IMG/VR virus record: IMGVR_UViG_3300022198_000522
Span: 1-40,568 of that record
Source: a virus
Length of the DNA stretch: 40,568 bases
Reading direction: 5' to 3' (one strand)
Made by a program: the position numbers and the translations under genes. The notes beneath the pieces were generated by a model. It was not told the DNA's origin and searched no databases. It saw only the letters and a program-made list of their open reading frames with translations. Below are positions 15,019 through 21,356 of the stretch, piece by piece (position 1 is the stretch's first letter; each line of letters begins with the position of its first letter).

Positions 15019-15705
15019 TCAATGTGTCACAAACAAAATCTGTTTATCCGGTGCAGACCAACACAAGGTACAGGTCGCGCACGATTCCGCCGCGCCGGTT
15101 TGTTCAGGACAAACAATAGATTTTCCTTTGGTCGGTTTGTAAAGGTCGGCACTATTCGCGCTGAATTGCCAATCAGGTGCGTTGCTAAAACGGACGTTGA
15201 ACCGGTCGGAAAAGCTGCCCCTAACGGCGCGAAGGGCAAGCCCGATATCGCTGTTTGGCTCATAGCCGGTAAAACCCCAAACCGCCAAGTTATCAAATTT
15301 AGATAGTAGATGCTGCCAGACTGCAACATAATTGACAGAATAAAAGTCGCCCAGAACGTGCAACCGAACCATCACGCCTTTATAGGTGGCACATAGTTCT
15401 TTTATTTCTTCTTTTATGCGCTGCTCTAATTCGCTGCCATGCTGCAACCGGTGTGCCCACATCATATTATTACCATAGCAATTGTCCCAATGGTAACACG
15501 AACGGGGACAGGTGGCACGTTCTTCTAGTGTTAGGGTATAGATAACATAACCGGCAAACTTGCCTTTTTTAATTACCGGTAGTTTATCTTTAGATAGTTT
15601 TGCATTCTTGGATTGTTTTAAAACATCATGCGAATAATCCGCCAGCAGTTTAACTGATTTGGGATACATGGTCGCGGCTGGCTTGTTTATATCTGCTTTT
15701 TTCAT
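15019..15705 (-). CDS. gp88-like Cys-rich phage protein
   Basis: This 228-aa protein resembles the Gene Product 88 family found on phages and plasmids. It has TCPRSCYHWDNCYGNNMMWA near residue 66, then LHVLGDFYSVNYVAVWQHLL, then WGFTGYEPNSDIGLAL, and near the end IVCPEQTGAAESCATCTLCW, a Cys-rich cluster likely to bind a metal or an iron-sulfur centre. The family's function is unknown. Its length is near the family norm. The shared leader of the block precedes the ATG. A terminator follows after about 120 bases. It often occurs near DUF932 genes in mobile DNA, as it does here. Confidence 0.8.
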   Translation of the reverse strand: MKKADINKPAATMYPKSVKLLADYSHDVLKQSKNAKLSKDKLPVIKKGKFAGYVIYTLTLEERATCPRSCYHWDNCYGNNMMWAHRLQHGSELEQRIKEEIKELCATYKGVMVRLHVLGDFYSVNYVAVWQHLLSKFDNLAVWGFTGYEPNSDIGLALRAVRGSFSDRFNVRFSNAPDWQFSANSADLYKPTKGKSIVCPEQTGAAESCATCTLCWSAPDKQILFVTH

Positions 15706-15743
15706 CGGTTCGGTTCCTTTGTTGGTTAGTTAGTTTGGAAACG

Positions 15744-15938
15744 TTACGGATAAAATCCGGTATGGTCAAGTGGTAAAATTCGCTGGCCTTGTCTTTTTAA
15801 ATAACATTCAGGACAAGAAAGCAGCCCGTTCTCGTTGGTCATGGCTGGTTCCCCGCAATCATCACAACGATATGCGGGATTTAGTGTGGTTGGTTTGTCA
15901 GGCTTTTGTCTAGAAGTTTGGCGTGTAAAATTTGCCAT
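15744..15938 (-). CDS. Small zinc-ribbon protein
   Basis: This 64-aa protein has two Cys pairs, CDDCGEP and CPECYLK, spaced 17 residues apart, a plausible zinc ribbon. The N terminus is basic (RQTSRQKPDKP). It may bind nucleic acid or a partner protein. Its start sits behind a diverged copy of the repeated leader, inside the end of the neighbouring gene. Confidence 0.65.
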   Translation of the reverse strand: MANFTRQTSRQKPDKPTTLNPAYRCDDCGEPAMTNENGLLSCPECYLKRQGQRILPLDHTGFYP

Positions 15939-16113
15939 CGTTCAGTTCCCTTTTTAGCGTGGTTAGTTTGTCACGTTCGGCATTTGTCACAGGTTCACCG
16001 TTCCAGTCTTTGTCACTGATTTGTCTGTTTAGTGTCCGCCATTTGTCAGCAACGTTTGTCAGGCGTGGATCGCTTGCCGCGTTGGGGTATCGTGGCGTGA
16101 TTGTGCTTGTCAT
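15910..16113 (-). CDS. Small basic hypothetical protein
   Basis: This 67-aa protein starts at the ATG at 16113, which has GAGG six bases upstream. It is polar and basic, with DKWRTLNRQISDKDWNGEP and a helical ERDKLTTLKRELNDGK segment. The end overlaps the next gene's start by 29 bases. No family recognised. Confidence 0.6.
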   Translation of the reverse strand: MTSTITPRYPNAASDPRLTNVADKWRTLNRQISDKDWNGEPVTNAERDKLTTLKRELNDGKFYTPNF

Positions 16114-16121
16114 CTCTTGCC

Positions 16122-16295
16122 TCAAATATAACTATAATTAAACTCAGCGTCTAAGCCATGCCATGCTTGTTCGTAGGCATAATCCCAGTTGCTATGATAA
16201 CCAGTCTCAACATCGTGGTCTGCTTGTCTCTTAGCCCAGTGGTCTAGGCTAGGTTCGTGGTTGAGGGGCAATTCTTCTTGAAATTCGATTGTCAT
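16122..16295 (-). CDS. 57-residue hypothetical protein
   Basis: This frame starts with an ATG overlapping the TGA of the previous gene (ATGA) and has TGGAG upstream. It encodes a His/Trp/Tyr-rich acidic protein (HEPSLDHWAKRQADHD, then YHSNWDYAYEQAWHG) and stops nine bases before the next start. It lies in an otherwise unexplained 170-base gap in a tightly packed operon. This supports it as a real gene. Function unknown. Confidence 0.65.
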   Translation of the reverse strand: MTIEFQEELPLNHEPSLDHWAKRQADHDVETGYHSNWDYAYEQAWHGLDAEFNYSYI

Positions 16296-16495
16296 ATGTA
16301 CTTACTCCAGTAGTTGTCCCAAGCTTCACGCAACATATCAGCATATTCTCTGTCGTTGTGCAAGCCCAAGAAATCGCGGTGCGGTTCCATCTCTTGCATG
16401 AACTCCCCAAAGAATTCACAATTGCCTATCTTACTGTTGGCAATATGCCAGAAGTCTTCTTCTAGTTGCATTGCCCAAGCTTTGACCTTACCCAT
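16292..16495 (-). CDS. 67-residue hypothetical protein
   Basis: The ATG at 16495 overlaps the previous gene's stop (TGATG). A TTG one codon earlier is also possible. The protein is helical and acidic with several Trp and Phe (QLEEDFWHIANSKIG, EAWDNYWSKYI). The Tyr/Trp-rich look matches its neighbour at 16122. They may have arisen from one another, but I see no clear alignment. Confidence 0.65.
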   Translation of the reverse strand: MGKVKAWAMQLEEDFWHIANSKIGNCEFFGEFMQEMEPHRDFLGLHNDREYADMLREAWDNYWSKYI

Positions 16496-16818
16496 CAAAA
16501 TTCTCCATCATAACCATGAAATTTGATATATTCTTTTATCTTATCTTCTGCGTCTTTAACGTGACCATATATGTCATCTAACGTGCTGTCAACTATGTCT
16601 GCATTTTCTAGAATTGTAGCTGCCTCATGCAAGAACGCCAAGATATCCAAGCTGGTAAATTCAGATAGAACGTGTAGGTCACCTTCACCATCACAAACAT
16701 CACATTTACCATAGGTGCTATCTATCCAGCCACCATTGGCGTGGTCGATGACAGGTTTGTCGTATTCGGCAATGCCGCCACCGTCACAAGCGAGACAGGT
16801 TTTAGTTACTGTTGACAT
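16495..16818 (-). CDS. Small protein with DnaJ-type zinc finger
   Basis: This 107-aa protein begins at the ATG at 16818 behind a GGGAGA site, not at the earlier in-frame Met. Near the N terminus are two CxxCxGxG-type repeats, CLACDGGG (Cys8, Cys11) and CDVCDGEG (Cys39, Cys42). This is half of a DnaJ cysteine-rich zinc domain. The rest is an acidic helical region (LDILAFLHEAATILENADI). No J-domain is present. It may bind unfolded proteins or act as a partner of a replication protein. The same finger type is inserted in the polymerase of this phage. Confidence 0.7.
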   Translation of the reverse strand: MSTVTKTCLACDGGGIAEYDKPVIDHANGGWIDSTYGKCDVCDGEGDLHVLSEFTSLDILAFLHEAATILENADIVDSTLDDIYGHVKDAEDKIKEYIKFHGYDGEF

Positions 16819-17008
16819 TATTCTTCTCCCAATCACTAAGGCTTCCATGCTCCAACACCCAAAGAACTTCGGCATCGTACCCATCGACTAGGGCTACTGC
16901 CTCTCTCAAGGCTTTTGCTTCTGCCTCATCAAAACCATCCGCGTTGACAATTACCTCACGTTCGGTTGTCATGCGAACTCTTACCTTATAGTCACCACGA
17001 TTACTCAC
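16802..17008 (-). CDS. 68-residue hypothetical protein
   Basis: It starts with GTG at 17008, which overlaps the end of the preceding gene by eight bases. The start of the protein (DYKVRVRMTTEREVIVNAD) looks like a beta strand pair, followed by a helix (DEAEAKALREAVALV) and an acidic end. It resembles small phage proteins with one beta-beta-alpha unit. No function assigned. Confidence 0.6.
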   Translation of the reverse strand: MSNRGDYKVRVRMTTEREVIVNADGFDEAEAKALREAVALVDGYDAEVLWVLEHGSLSDWEKNNVNSN

Positions 17009-17255
17009 CGCCCATCTCCAATCCCATCAAACCCATAACTTCAATAGTCAGACCATCAATCAACTCGTAGACATCATTGACATCCCAATATTCGAATGGT
17101 GCCCAGTGGTTATCCCTAAAAAAGTCATCTAACTTTTCTTCGTTCCATGTATCCCAATCGTTGGGCAAACGGTCAGCTAAAAAGTGTGCCGACATACAAG
17201 CAAATATCTCTGTGTGTTTGGCTGCATATTCTGCGTGGGTTAATTTCTTAGCCAT
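17001..17255 (-). CDS. 84-residue acidic hypothetical protein
   Basis: An acidic, Trp-rich, helical protein (DDFFRDNHWAPFEYWDVNDV). It begins MAKKL, the same five residues as its upstream neighbour. The GGAGAAACATC ribosome site lies inside the end of that neighbour. No family recognised. Acidic Trp-rich proteins of this size are common in phage early regions, where some act as inhibitors of host enzymes. That idea is untested here. Confidence 0.65.
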   Translation of the reverse strand: MAKKLTHAEYAAKHTEIFACMSAHFLADRLPNDWDTWNEEKLDDFFRDNHWAPFEYWDVNDVYELIDGLTIEVMGLMGLEMGGE

Positions 17256-17526
17256 GATGTTTCTCCAAGCCTAAAATTCTGCGTGATGTTTCTGCCTCAT
17301 CCCTAAGATGTTGCAAATCAAAAGCTGATAGATACCTGACCCCACCTTCATATAAAGCAGTTTCTATAACAGGGTCAACTGCATTTAATAAATCAATAAT
17401 TGTGTTTTTCATATCCAAAGGCAGGGACTCGAATATCTTGGCACGTTCTAGTTTTTGCTTTGCACGTTCCTTTTCCCAGTGGGCAATACGTTCATCAGTA
17501 GTCATGTTTTCCAGTTTCTTAGCCAT
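17248..17526 (-). CDS. 92-residue helical protein, first gene of its unit
   Basis: A strongly charged helical protein with an EKERAKQKLERAKIFESL stretch. AAGGAG precedes its ATG by seven bases. It is the first gene after a terminator and a promoter candidate at 17559-17587, so it starts the unit that runs to 15019. No family recognised. Confidence 0.65.
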   Translation of the reverse strand: MAKKLENMTTDERIAHWEKERAKQKLERAKIFESLPLDMKNTIIDLLNAVDPVIETALYEGGVRYLSAFDLQHLRDEAETSRRILGLEKHHG

Positions 17527-17558
17527 TGGTTATCTCCTTGTTGGCTGTTGATTAGTAA

Positions 17559-17587
17559 CCAATATCGGAAACAAAAACACCTGTCAA
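17559..17587 (-). promoter_or_regulatory. Promoter candidate for the 17526-15019 unit
   Basis: On the minus strand TTGACA (17587-17582) is a perfect -35, with 17 bases to TATTGG (17564-17559), a weak -10. Plausible because it sits between a terminator and the next gene. The plus promoter at 18326-18354 has a similar -10 (TATTTG), so this variant may be a phage-specific form. Confidence 0.55.
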
Positions 17588-17600
17588 CAAAAAAAATGCA

Positions 17601-17638
17601 GATAAAAAGAAACGAGGCCAGAAATAAATCTGACCTCG
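17601..17638 (-). terminator. Intrinsic terminator of the leftmost early unit
   Basis: On the minus strand CGAGGTCAGA (17638-17629) pairs with TCTGGCCTCG (17622-17613). The 10-bp stem has one G-T pair and a six-base loop, and TTTCTTTTT follows. It ends the three-gene unit 18248-17695. Confidence 0.85.
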
Positions 17639-17694
17639 CTCCCAACCAACCAAAGGAAACAACAAAGGGTAACCAGCCCTTTGCGTACACCGTA

Positions 17695-17940
17695 CTAAGC
17701 TACTTCGTACAGTGTCCCTAGTTTTACCACGATCTTTTCGTGTTCGTCAAGCCACTTTTTGCAATCGAAACGACTTTTTCCAATAAAAATTGCAACGTGC
17801 CGCAGATAATCTACACAATGTTTCTTCTTGACCAGTTCACGGTCAGTCTCTCCGATGCGAACTGACGACACCGGAATACACAACATCCATCTGTAATCTG
17901 CACGTTCGACAATTTCTATCTCAAGTTTATTAGTTTTCAT
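17695..17940 (-). CDS. 81-residue hypothetical protein
   Basis: This small basic and acidic mixed protein has a beta-like N terminus (LEIEIVERADYRWMLCIPV) and a helical end with KKWLDEHEKIVVKL. The ATG overlaps the preceding regulator gene and GAGGAAG lies upstream. It is the last gene of the first early unit. No family recognised. Confidence 0.6.
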   Translation of the reverse strand: MKTNKLEIEIVERADYRWMLCIPVSSVRIGETDRELVKKKHCVDYLRHVAIFIGKSRFDCKKWLDEHEKIVVKLGTLYEVA

Positions 17941-18124
17941 CTTCTTCCTCGTAAGCTTCGATGTAGATATCTACAGACTCCCTGATTAGGTCTGCAACAG
18001 AAACCTGTTGGTAGGCTGACTTTTGCATCTGATGTGCAATGTATGCAAGCTTATCATACTGTTCTTCTTTCATCAAAAGATTGTATGTTTTAGTCGGTTC
18101 CAAAATCTTGTTTGGTCTTGGCAT
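17930..18124 (-). CDS. Ribbon-helix-helix-type regulator
   Basis: This 64-aa protein has the layout of an Arc/MetJ-type DNA-binding protein: a short strand PTKTYNLLMKEEQYDKLAYI, a helix, a turn with QQVSVADLIRESVDIYIEAY (second helix), and an acidic tail. Strand residues would contact DNA in the dimer. It is the second gene transcribed from the divergent promoter region at 18.3 kb and could repress those promoters or the one at 11.87 kb. Function is inferred. Confidence 0.65.
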   Translation of the reverse strand: MPRPNKILEPTKTYNLLMKEEQYDKLAYIAHQMQKSAYQQVSVADLIRESVDIYIEAYEEEDEN

Positions 18125-18248
18125 CTCTGATTTCCTTTTCAGATAGTTTATTTAGTTTCTTTTGTTTTTTATTATCTATAATTTTATAACCATACTTCTT
18201 ATCCCTAAGTAACTTAGCTATAGGATTGATTTTATTATTAATATTCAT
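18090..18248 (-). CDS. 52-residue very basic protein, first early gene
   Basis: It starts at the ATG at 18248 behind GGGAGA. An upstream Met at 18311 would lie before the predicted promoter. The protein is Lys and Asn rich (KLLRDKKYGYKIIDNKKQK), AT-rich in sequence, and likely binds nucleic acid. Because it lies immediately after the minus promoter at 18274-18301, it should be among the first genes expressed. Confidence 0.6.
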   Translation of the reverse strand: MNINNKINPIAKLLRDKKYGYKIIDNKKQKKLNKLSEKEIRDAKTKQDFGTD

Positions 18249-18273
18249 CTTTGGTTTCTCCCAATGGGGATGG

Positions 18274-18301
18274 TTAATAATTAGGTAGCACAGCCTGTCA
18301 A
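18274..18301 (-). promoter_or_regulatory. Early leftward promoter
   Basis: TTGACA (18301-18296), a 16-base spacer and TATTAA (18279-18274) on the minus strand. The predicted start is about 20 bases before the first gene's ATG region. It is divergent from the promoter at 18326-18354. A second minus-strand TTGACA at 18312-18307 lies eleven bases upstream. Confidence 0.6.
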
Positions 18302-18325
18302 GCGTTGTCAATCAAAAAAATGCAG

Positions 18326-18354
18326 TTGACATGATTTTTGTGTGGTGGTATTTG
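18326..18354 (+). promoter_or_regulatory. Promoter of the replication operon
   Basis: TTGACA (18326-18331), a 17-base spacer and TATTTG (18349-18354) on the plus strand, giving a start near 18361, thirty bases before the primase ATG. The -35 is perfect and the -10 weak. An AAAAGGA site and one copy of the over-represented octamer (18383-18390) stand directly before the start codon. Confidence 0.6.
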
Positions 18355-18390
18355 TCAGTCATAGTTTGTAACTAGGAAAAGGAAACCGAC

Positions 18391-19185
18391 ATGAAATCAC
18401 CAAGTTGGTTACAAGGTTATGTTGAATCTCTCGACATACAACCGATGGGTCGGTATCGATCCGACTGTCCGGTGTGCGGCAAGAAGAATACCTTTAGCGT
18501 AAACGACGACGGAATGCAACGTCTTTGGTTTTGTTTTCACGCCGACTGCAACGTGTCGGGTCGAACCGGTATCAAGCTGTCGCGTGACTTTGCTAAACTT
18601 GCAATCAAGAAACCGACGCAAAGGGCAGACATACCGGAAAGTAAGTTTGTTATCCCAGACACATTTGTTAGCCTTTCTCGTAACTTAGACGCTGAACTTT
18701 ATGTAAAGTCTGTAAATGCTTACGATGCGTACTTGTCAGGTCGTGCAGATATAAGGTACGATTTCAAACGTAATAGGGTAGCCTATCTAGTTAAGCAGGG
18801 TAACAACGTTGTCGATGCAGTCGGCAGATCAATTGACGGAAGAGGAGCGAAGTGGTACAGGTATGGAAATAGTAGATATCCTTTTTTATGCGGAGCGGGA
18901 GATACCTGCGTTATTGTGGAAGATTGCGCTTCTGCCTGTTCTATATCAAATATTTCGACCGGACTAGCATTACTAGGAACAAACCTTCTAGATGAACACA
19001 TAGGAGTAGTGTCTAATTACCAGAAGATTTTTGTTGCCCTCGACAAAGACGCAACCGACAAGGCACTAGGCATGGTAAAGATACTATGTAGACACGTCCC
19101 TACAAAACTGATGGTATTACAGCGCGATTTAAAAAACCTAACAAAGGAAGAACGAGATGAATTCTTACGATCCTACATCGATTGA
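18391..19185 (+). CDS. DNA primase (zinc finger plus TOPRIM)
   Basis: This 264-aa protein makes RNA primers for replication. Near the N terminus a zinc-binding motif is visible: CPVCGKKNTFS with Cys26 and Cys29, then CFHADC with Cys48 and Cys53. A TOPRIM domain follows, with Glu177 in CVIVEDCASACSI and Asp218/Asp220 in IFVALDKDA. The length fits the primase half of T7 gp4 without the helicase, which here is a separate gene overlapping the end by 29 bases. It is the first gene of the replication operon and follows a promoter. Confidence 0.9.
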   Translation: MKSPSWLQGYVESLDIQPMGRYRSDCPVCGKKNTFSVNDDGMQRLWFCFHADCNVSGRTGIKLSRDFAKLAIKKPTQRADIPESKFVIPDTFVSLSRNLDAELYVKSVNAYDAYLSGRADIRYDFKRNRVAYLVKQGNNVVDAVGRSIDGRGAKWYRYGNSRYPFLCGAGDTCVIVEDCASACSISNISTGLALLGTNLLDEHIGVVSNYQKIFVALDKDATDKALGMVKILCRHVPTKLMVLQRDLKNLTKEERDEFLRSYID

Positions 19186-20386
19186 CAGACAGATACTTGG
19201 GTTCTGTCTCAACGCCGACTTCTTTGGTCGTGTAAAGAACATTGTTGATCGGACGATGTTTGAAAAAGAGATGCGTGACATATTTGACACGCTGACGTAT
19301 TCGCACACCAAGTACGGAAAAGACCTGACTATTAGCGAATTAGCCAGTCTGTTCAATGATCGTAACCCTGCTATGCCAGAAGCTGCGCGAAACAAGGTAC
19401 ATGAAACCATAGCAAAGCTAGACGTTGGTAACGCTGACAACCACGACTTGCATCTGGATTTGGTACACAACTTCTGGTTGCGTGATCGTGCGCGGGTCAT
19501 AGGTGAGAAGGCAATCGAAATCTTTACTGGTGACAGTGAGGAGTTCGGTGAGTTACGCCGCCTAATCGAAACAGTAGAAGACGGACGCATCAGCGACAAA
19601 ACAACCTACACAAAGGTGGAACACGACTTTGAACAACTCTTAGAGGACGAAGCTGGTGATCCTGATTTCCCTTTTACATACGATCTGATCAGTGAGAATG
19701 TTGGCGGATTAGATCGTGGTAACTTAGGTATCCTGTTTGCCAGACCAGAAGTAGGCAAGACAACCTTCTGTTGTTTCCTTGCAGCATCGTACGTCAAGCA
19801 AGGGTTCAAGGTAACTTACTGGGCTAACGAAGAGCCAGCCCCAAAGATTAAGCTGCGTATCATCCAGTCGTACTTTTCAATGACACGGCAGGGCATGGTC
19901 GATAACAAAACCGACTTGGGTCGACGCTATCAAGAAGAGATAGCCCCGCTGCTTACGATTATGGATTCTGTCGGCACGTCGGTTGAAGAGGTCGACGAAT
20001 ATGCCAAGCTAAACAAACCCGATGTTATGTTCTGTGATCAGCTAGATAAGTTTCGTATCTCCGGTGAGTATAATCGTGGTGATGAACGCCTCAAGGAAAC
20101 GTACGTCGTTGCTCGTGAAATAGCTAAACGAAACCGACTCCTTCTATGGGCAGTTAGTCAGGCAAGCTACGAAGCACACGACAGACAGTGGATTGACTAT
20201 TCGATGCTTGACAACTCGCGGACAGGCAAGGCGGGGGAAGCTGACATCATCATAGGTATCGGCAAGACAGGCTCAAGCGAGGTGGAGAACACTGTGCGTC
20301 ACATCTGCATATCCAAGAACAAGCTGAACGGATGGCACGGTATGATCAACGGACAGATCGATATTGAGAGGGGGGTGTACTATTAA
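19157..20386 (+). CDS. Replicative DNA helicase, DnaB/gp4-like (SF4)
   Basis: This 409-aa helicase would unwind DNA at the fork. The first ~150 residues form a helical N-terminal domain of the DnaB type. The RecA-like core has Walker A ARPEVGKTT (195-203), the acidic residues in ANEEPAPK (Glu225 and Glu226), and Walker B PDVMFCDQLD (288-297). The C-terminal part has GKAGEADIIIGIGKTG with a sensor or hydrolysis segment. The gene overlaps the primase gene, which suggests coupled translation of two separate subunits where T7 has one fused protein. Confidence 0.9.
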   Translation: MNSYDPTSIDRQILGFCLNADFFGRVKNIVDRTMFEKEMRDIFDTLTYSHTKYGKDLTISELASLFNDRNPAMPEAARNKVHETIAKLDVGNADNHDLHLDLVHNFWLRDRARVIGEKAIEIFTGDSEEFGELRRLIETVEDGRISDKTTYTKVEHDFEQLLEDEAGDPDFPFTYDLISENVGGLDRGNLGILFARPEVGKTTFCCFLAASYVKQGFKVTYWANEEPAPKIKLRIIQSYFSMTRQGMVDNKTDLGRRYQEEIAPLLTIMDSVGTSVEEVDEYAKLNKPDVMFCDQLDKFRISGEYNRGDERLKETYVVAREIAKRNRLLLWAVSQASYEAHDRQWIDYSMLDNSRTGKAGEADIIIGIGKTGSSEVENTVRHICISKNKLNGWHGMINGQIDIERGVYY

Positions 20387-20778
20387 TGCCTAAGTATGGA
20401 GATGTTAGAGAAGACGGCAAAGTATACTGGGGCTATGATAGCCATAAAAATAAACACCGCTGGGTAAGTAGTGAGTTGTTAAAAAGAATGGCTAAAAAAA
20501 TAAATAAAAGAAGAAGGGACAAAACAAGGCGTAGAAAATACTGGCTAGGAAAATATAAACAAGCGAAAGGATGTGAGTTTTGTGGATACAAAGAGCATCA
20601 CGCAGCTTTACACTTTGATCACTTAGATATATACCAGAAGATAAAAGATGTATCAAAAATGGCTTCAGGAAATTTGTCTAGGCTCATACAAGAGGTAAGA
20701 AAGTGTAGAGTTTTGTGTGCCAACTGCCACAGTGCTGTATCATACAATCAGTATATCCTTTCTAGGAGAAAGAAATGA
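20386..20778 (+). CDS. HNH endonuclease, free-standing
   Basis: This 130-aa protein has an HNH zinc-type core: CEFCGY (Cys63, Cys66), LHFDHLD (His76, Asp78, His79), then CRVLCANCHSAVSY (Cys111, Cys114, His115). A very basic N-terminal part (KKINKRRRDKTRRRKYW) would contact DNA. The gene is clearly AT-richer than its neighbours. It is wedged between helicase and exonuclease genes, overlapping the helicase stop by one base and the exonuclease start by four. It may be a homing nuclease that has settled in this operon. Confidence 0.85.
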   Translation: MPKYGDVREDGKVYWGYDSHKNKHRWVSSELLKRMAKKINKRRRDKTRRRKYWLGKYKQAKGCEFCGYKEHHAALHFDHLDIYQKIKDVSKMASGNLSRLIQEVRKCRVLCANCHSAVSYNQYILSRRKK

Positions 20779-21356
20779 ACATACTAACCTTCGACGTGGA
20801 AACAACTCACATCCACAAGGATAGCGGCGGCACGACTGCCCTGCCTTATTTTGGAAACCGACTCGTTTCTATTGGCTACAAGTGGCTAGGTAAGACCGTC
20901 CACTATCACTGTTATTACCACAGTGAAAGGCCAGCCTACGACTTTGCTGCCGAAACATTCCAGCGGGAACTTGACACGGCTAACGTTGTTGTGGGACAAA
21001 ACATAAAGTTTGATCTGTCGTGGATCAGAGAATGCGGATTCAAGTATGAAGGACACGTCTATGATACGATGGTTGCAGAATATATTTTATCGAAAGCCCA
21101 GCGTTGGCCTCTTGGACTTGCTGCTCTTGCAGAAAAGTATGACGTTACCCGCAAGGAGAAAGACCTCGTTGCGCCGTATCTTAAAGACGGCAAGACCTTT
21201 TACGACATACCGTGGGAGATAGTAGAAGAGTACGGAAAAGCTGACGTACTTGCTACTGAAGAGATTGCACTTAAACAGCTTGATGCCTTTGGCACTACCT
21301 TTGAGGAACTATTCAATGACCAACAACTTGATACCGACGTTAAAGCTTTCGCTTGA
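20775..21356 (+). CDS. 3'-5' exonuclease domain of the DNA polymerase (separate gene)
   Basis: This 193-aa protein is a DnaQ-like exonuclease that proofreads DNA. Exo I is FDVETT (Asp and Glu near residues 6-8), Exo II VVGQNIKFDLSWI, Exo III YGKADVLAT with the Tyr and Asp of the YxxxD pair. In T7-like phages this domain is fused to the polymerase. Here it ends with a TGA, and the polymerase continues in the +1 frame from an overlapping start. The two proteins probably associate after translation. A frameshift fusion is possible but not needed. Confidence 0.85.
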   Translation: MNILTFDVETTHIHKDSGGTTALPYFGNRLVSIGYKWLGKTVHYHCYYHSERPAYDFAAETFQRELDTANVVVGQNIKFDLSWIRECGFKYEGHVYDTMVAEYILSKAQRWPLGLAALAEKYDVTRKEKDLVAPYLKDGKTFYDIPWEIVEEYGKADVLATEEIALKQLDAFGTTFEELFNDQQLDTDVKAFA

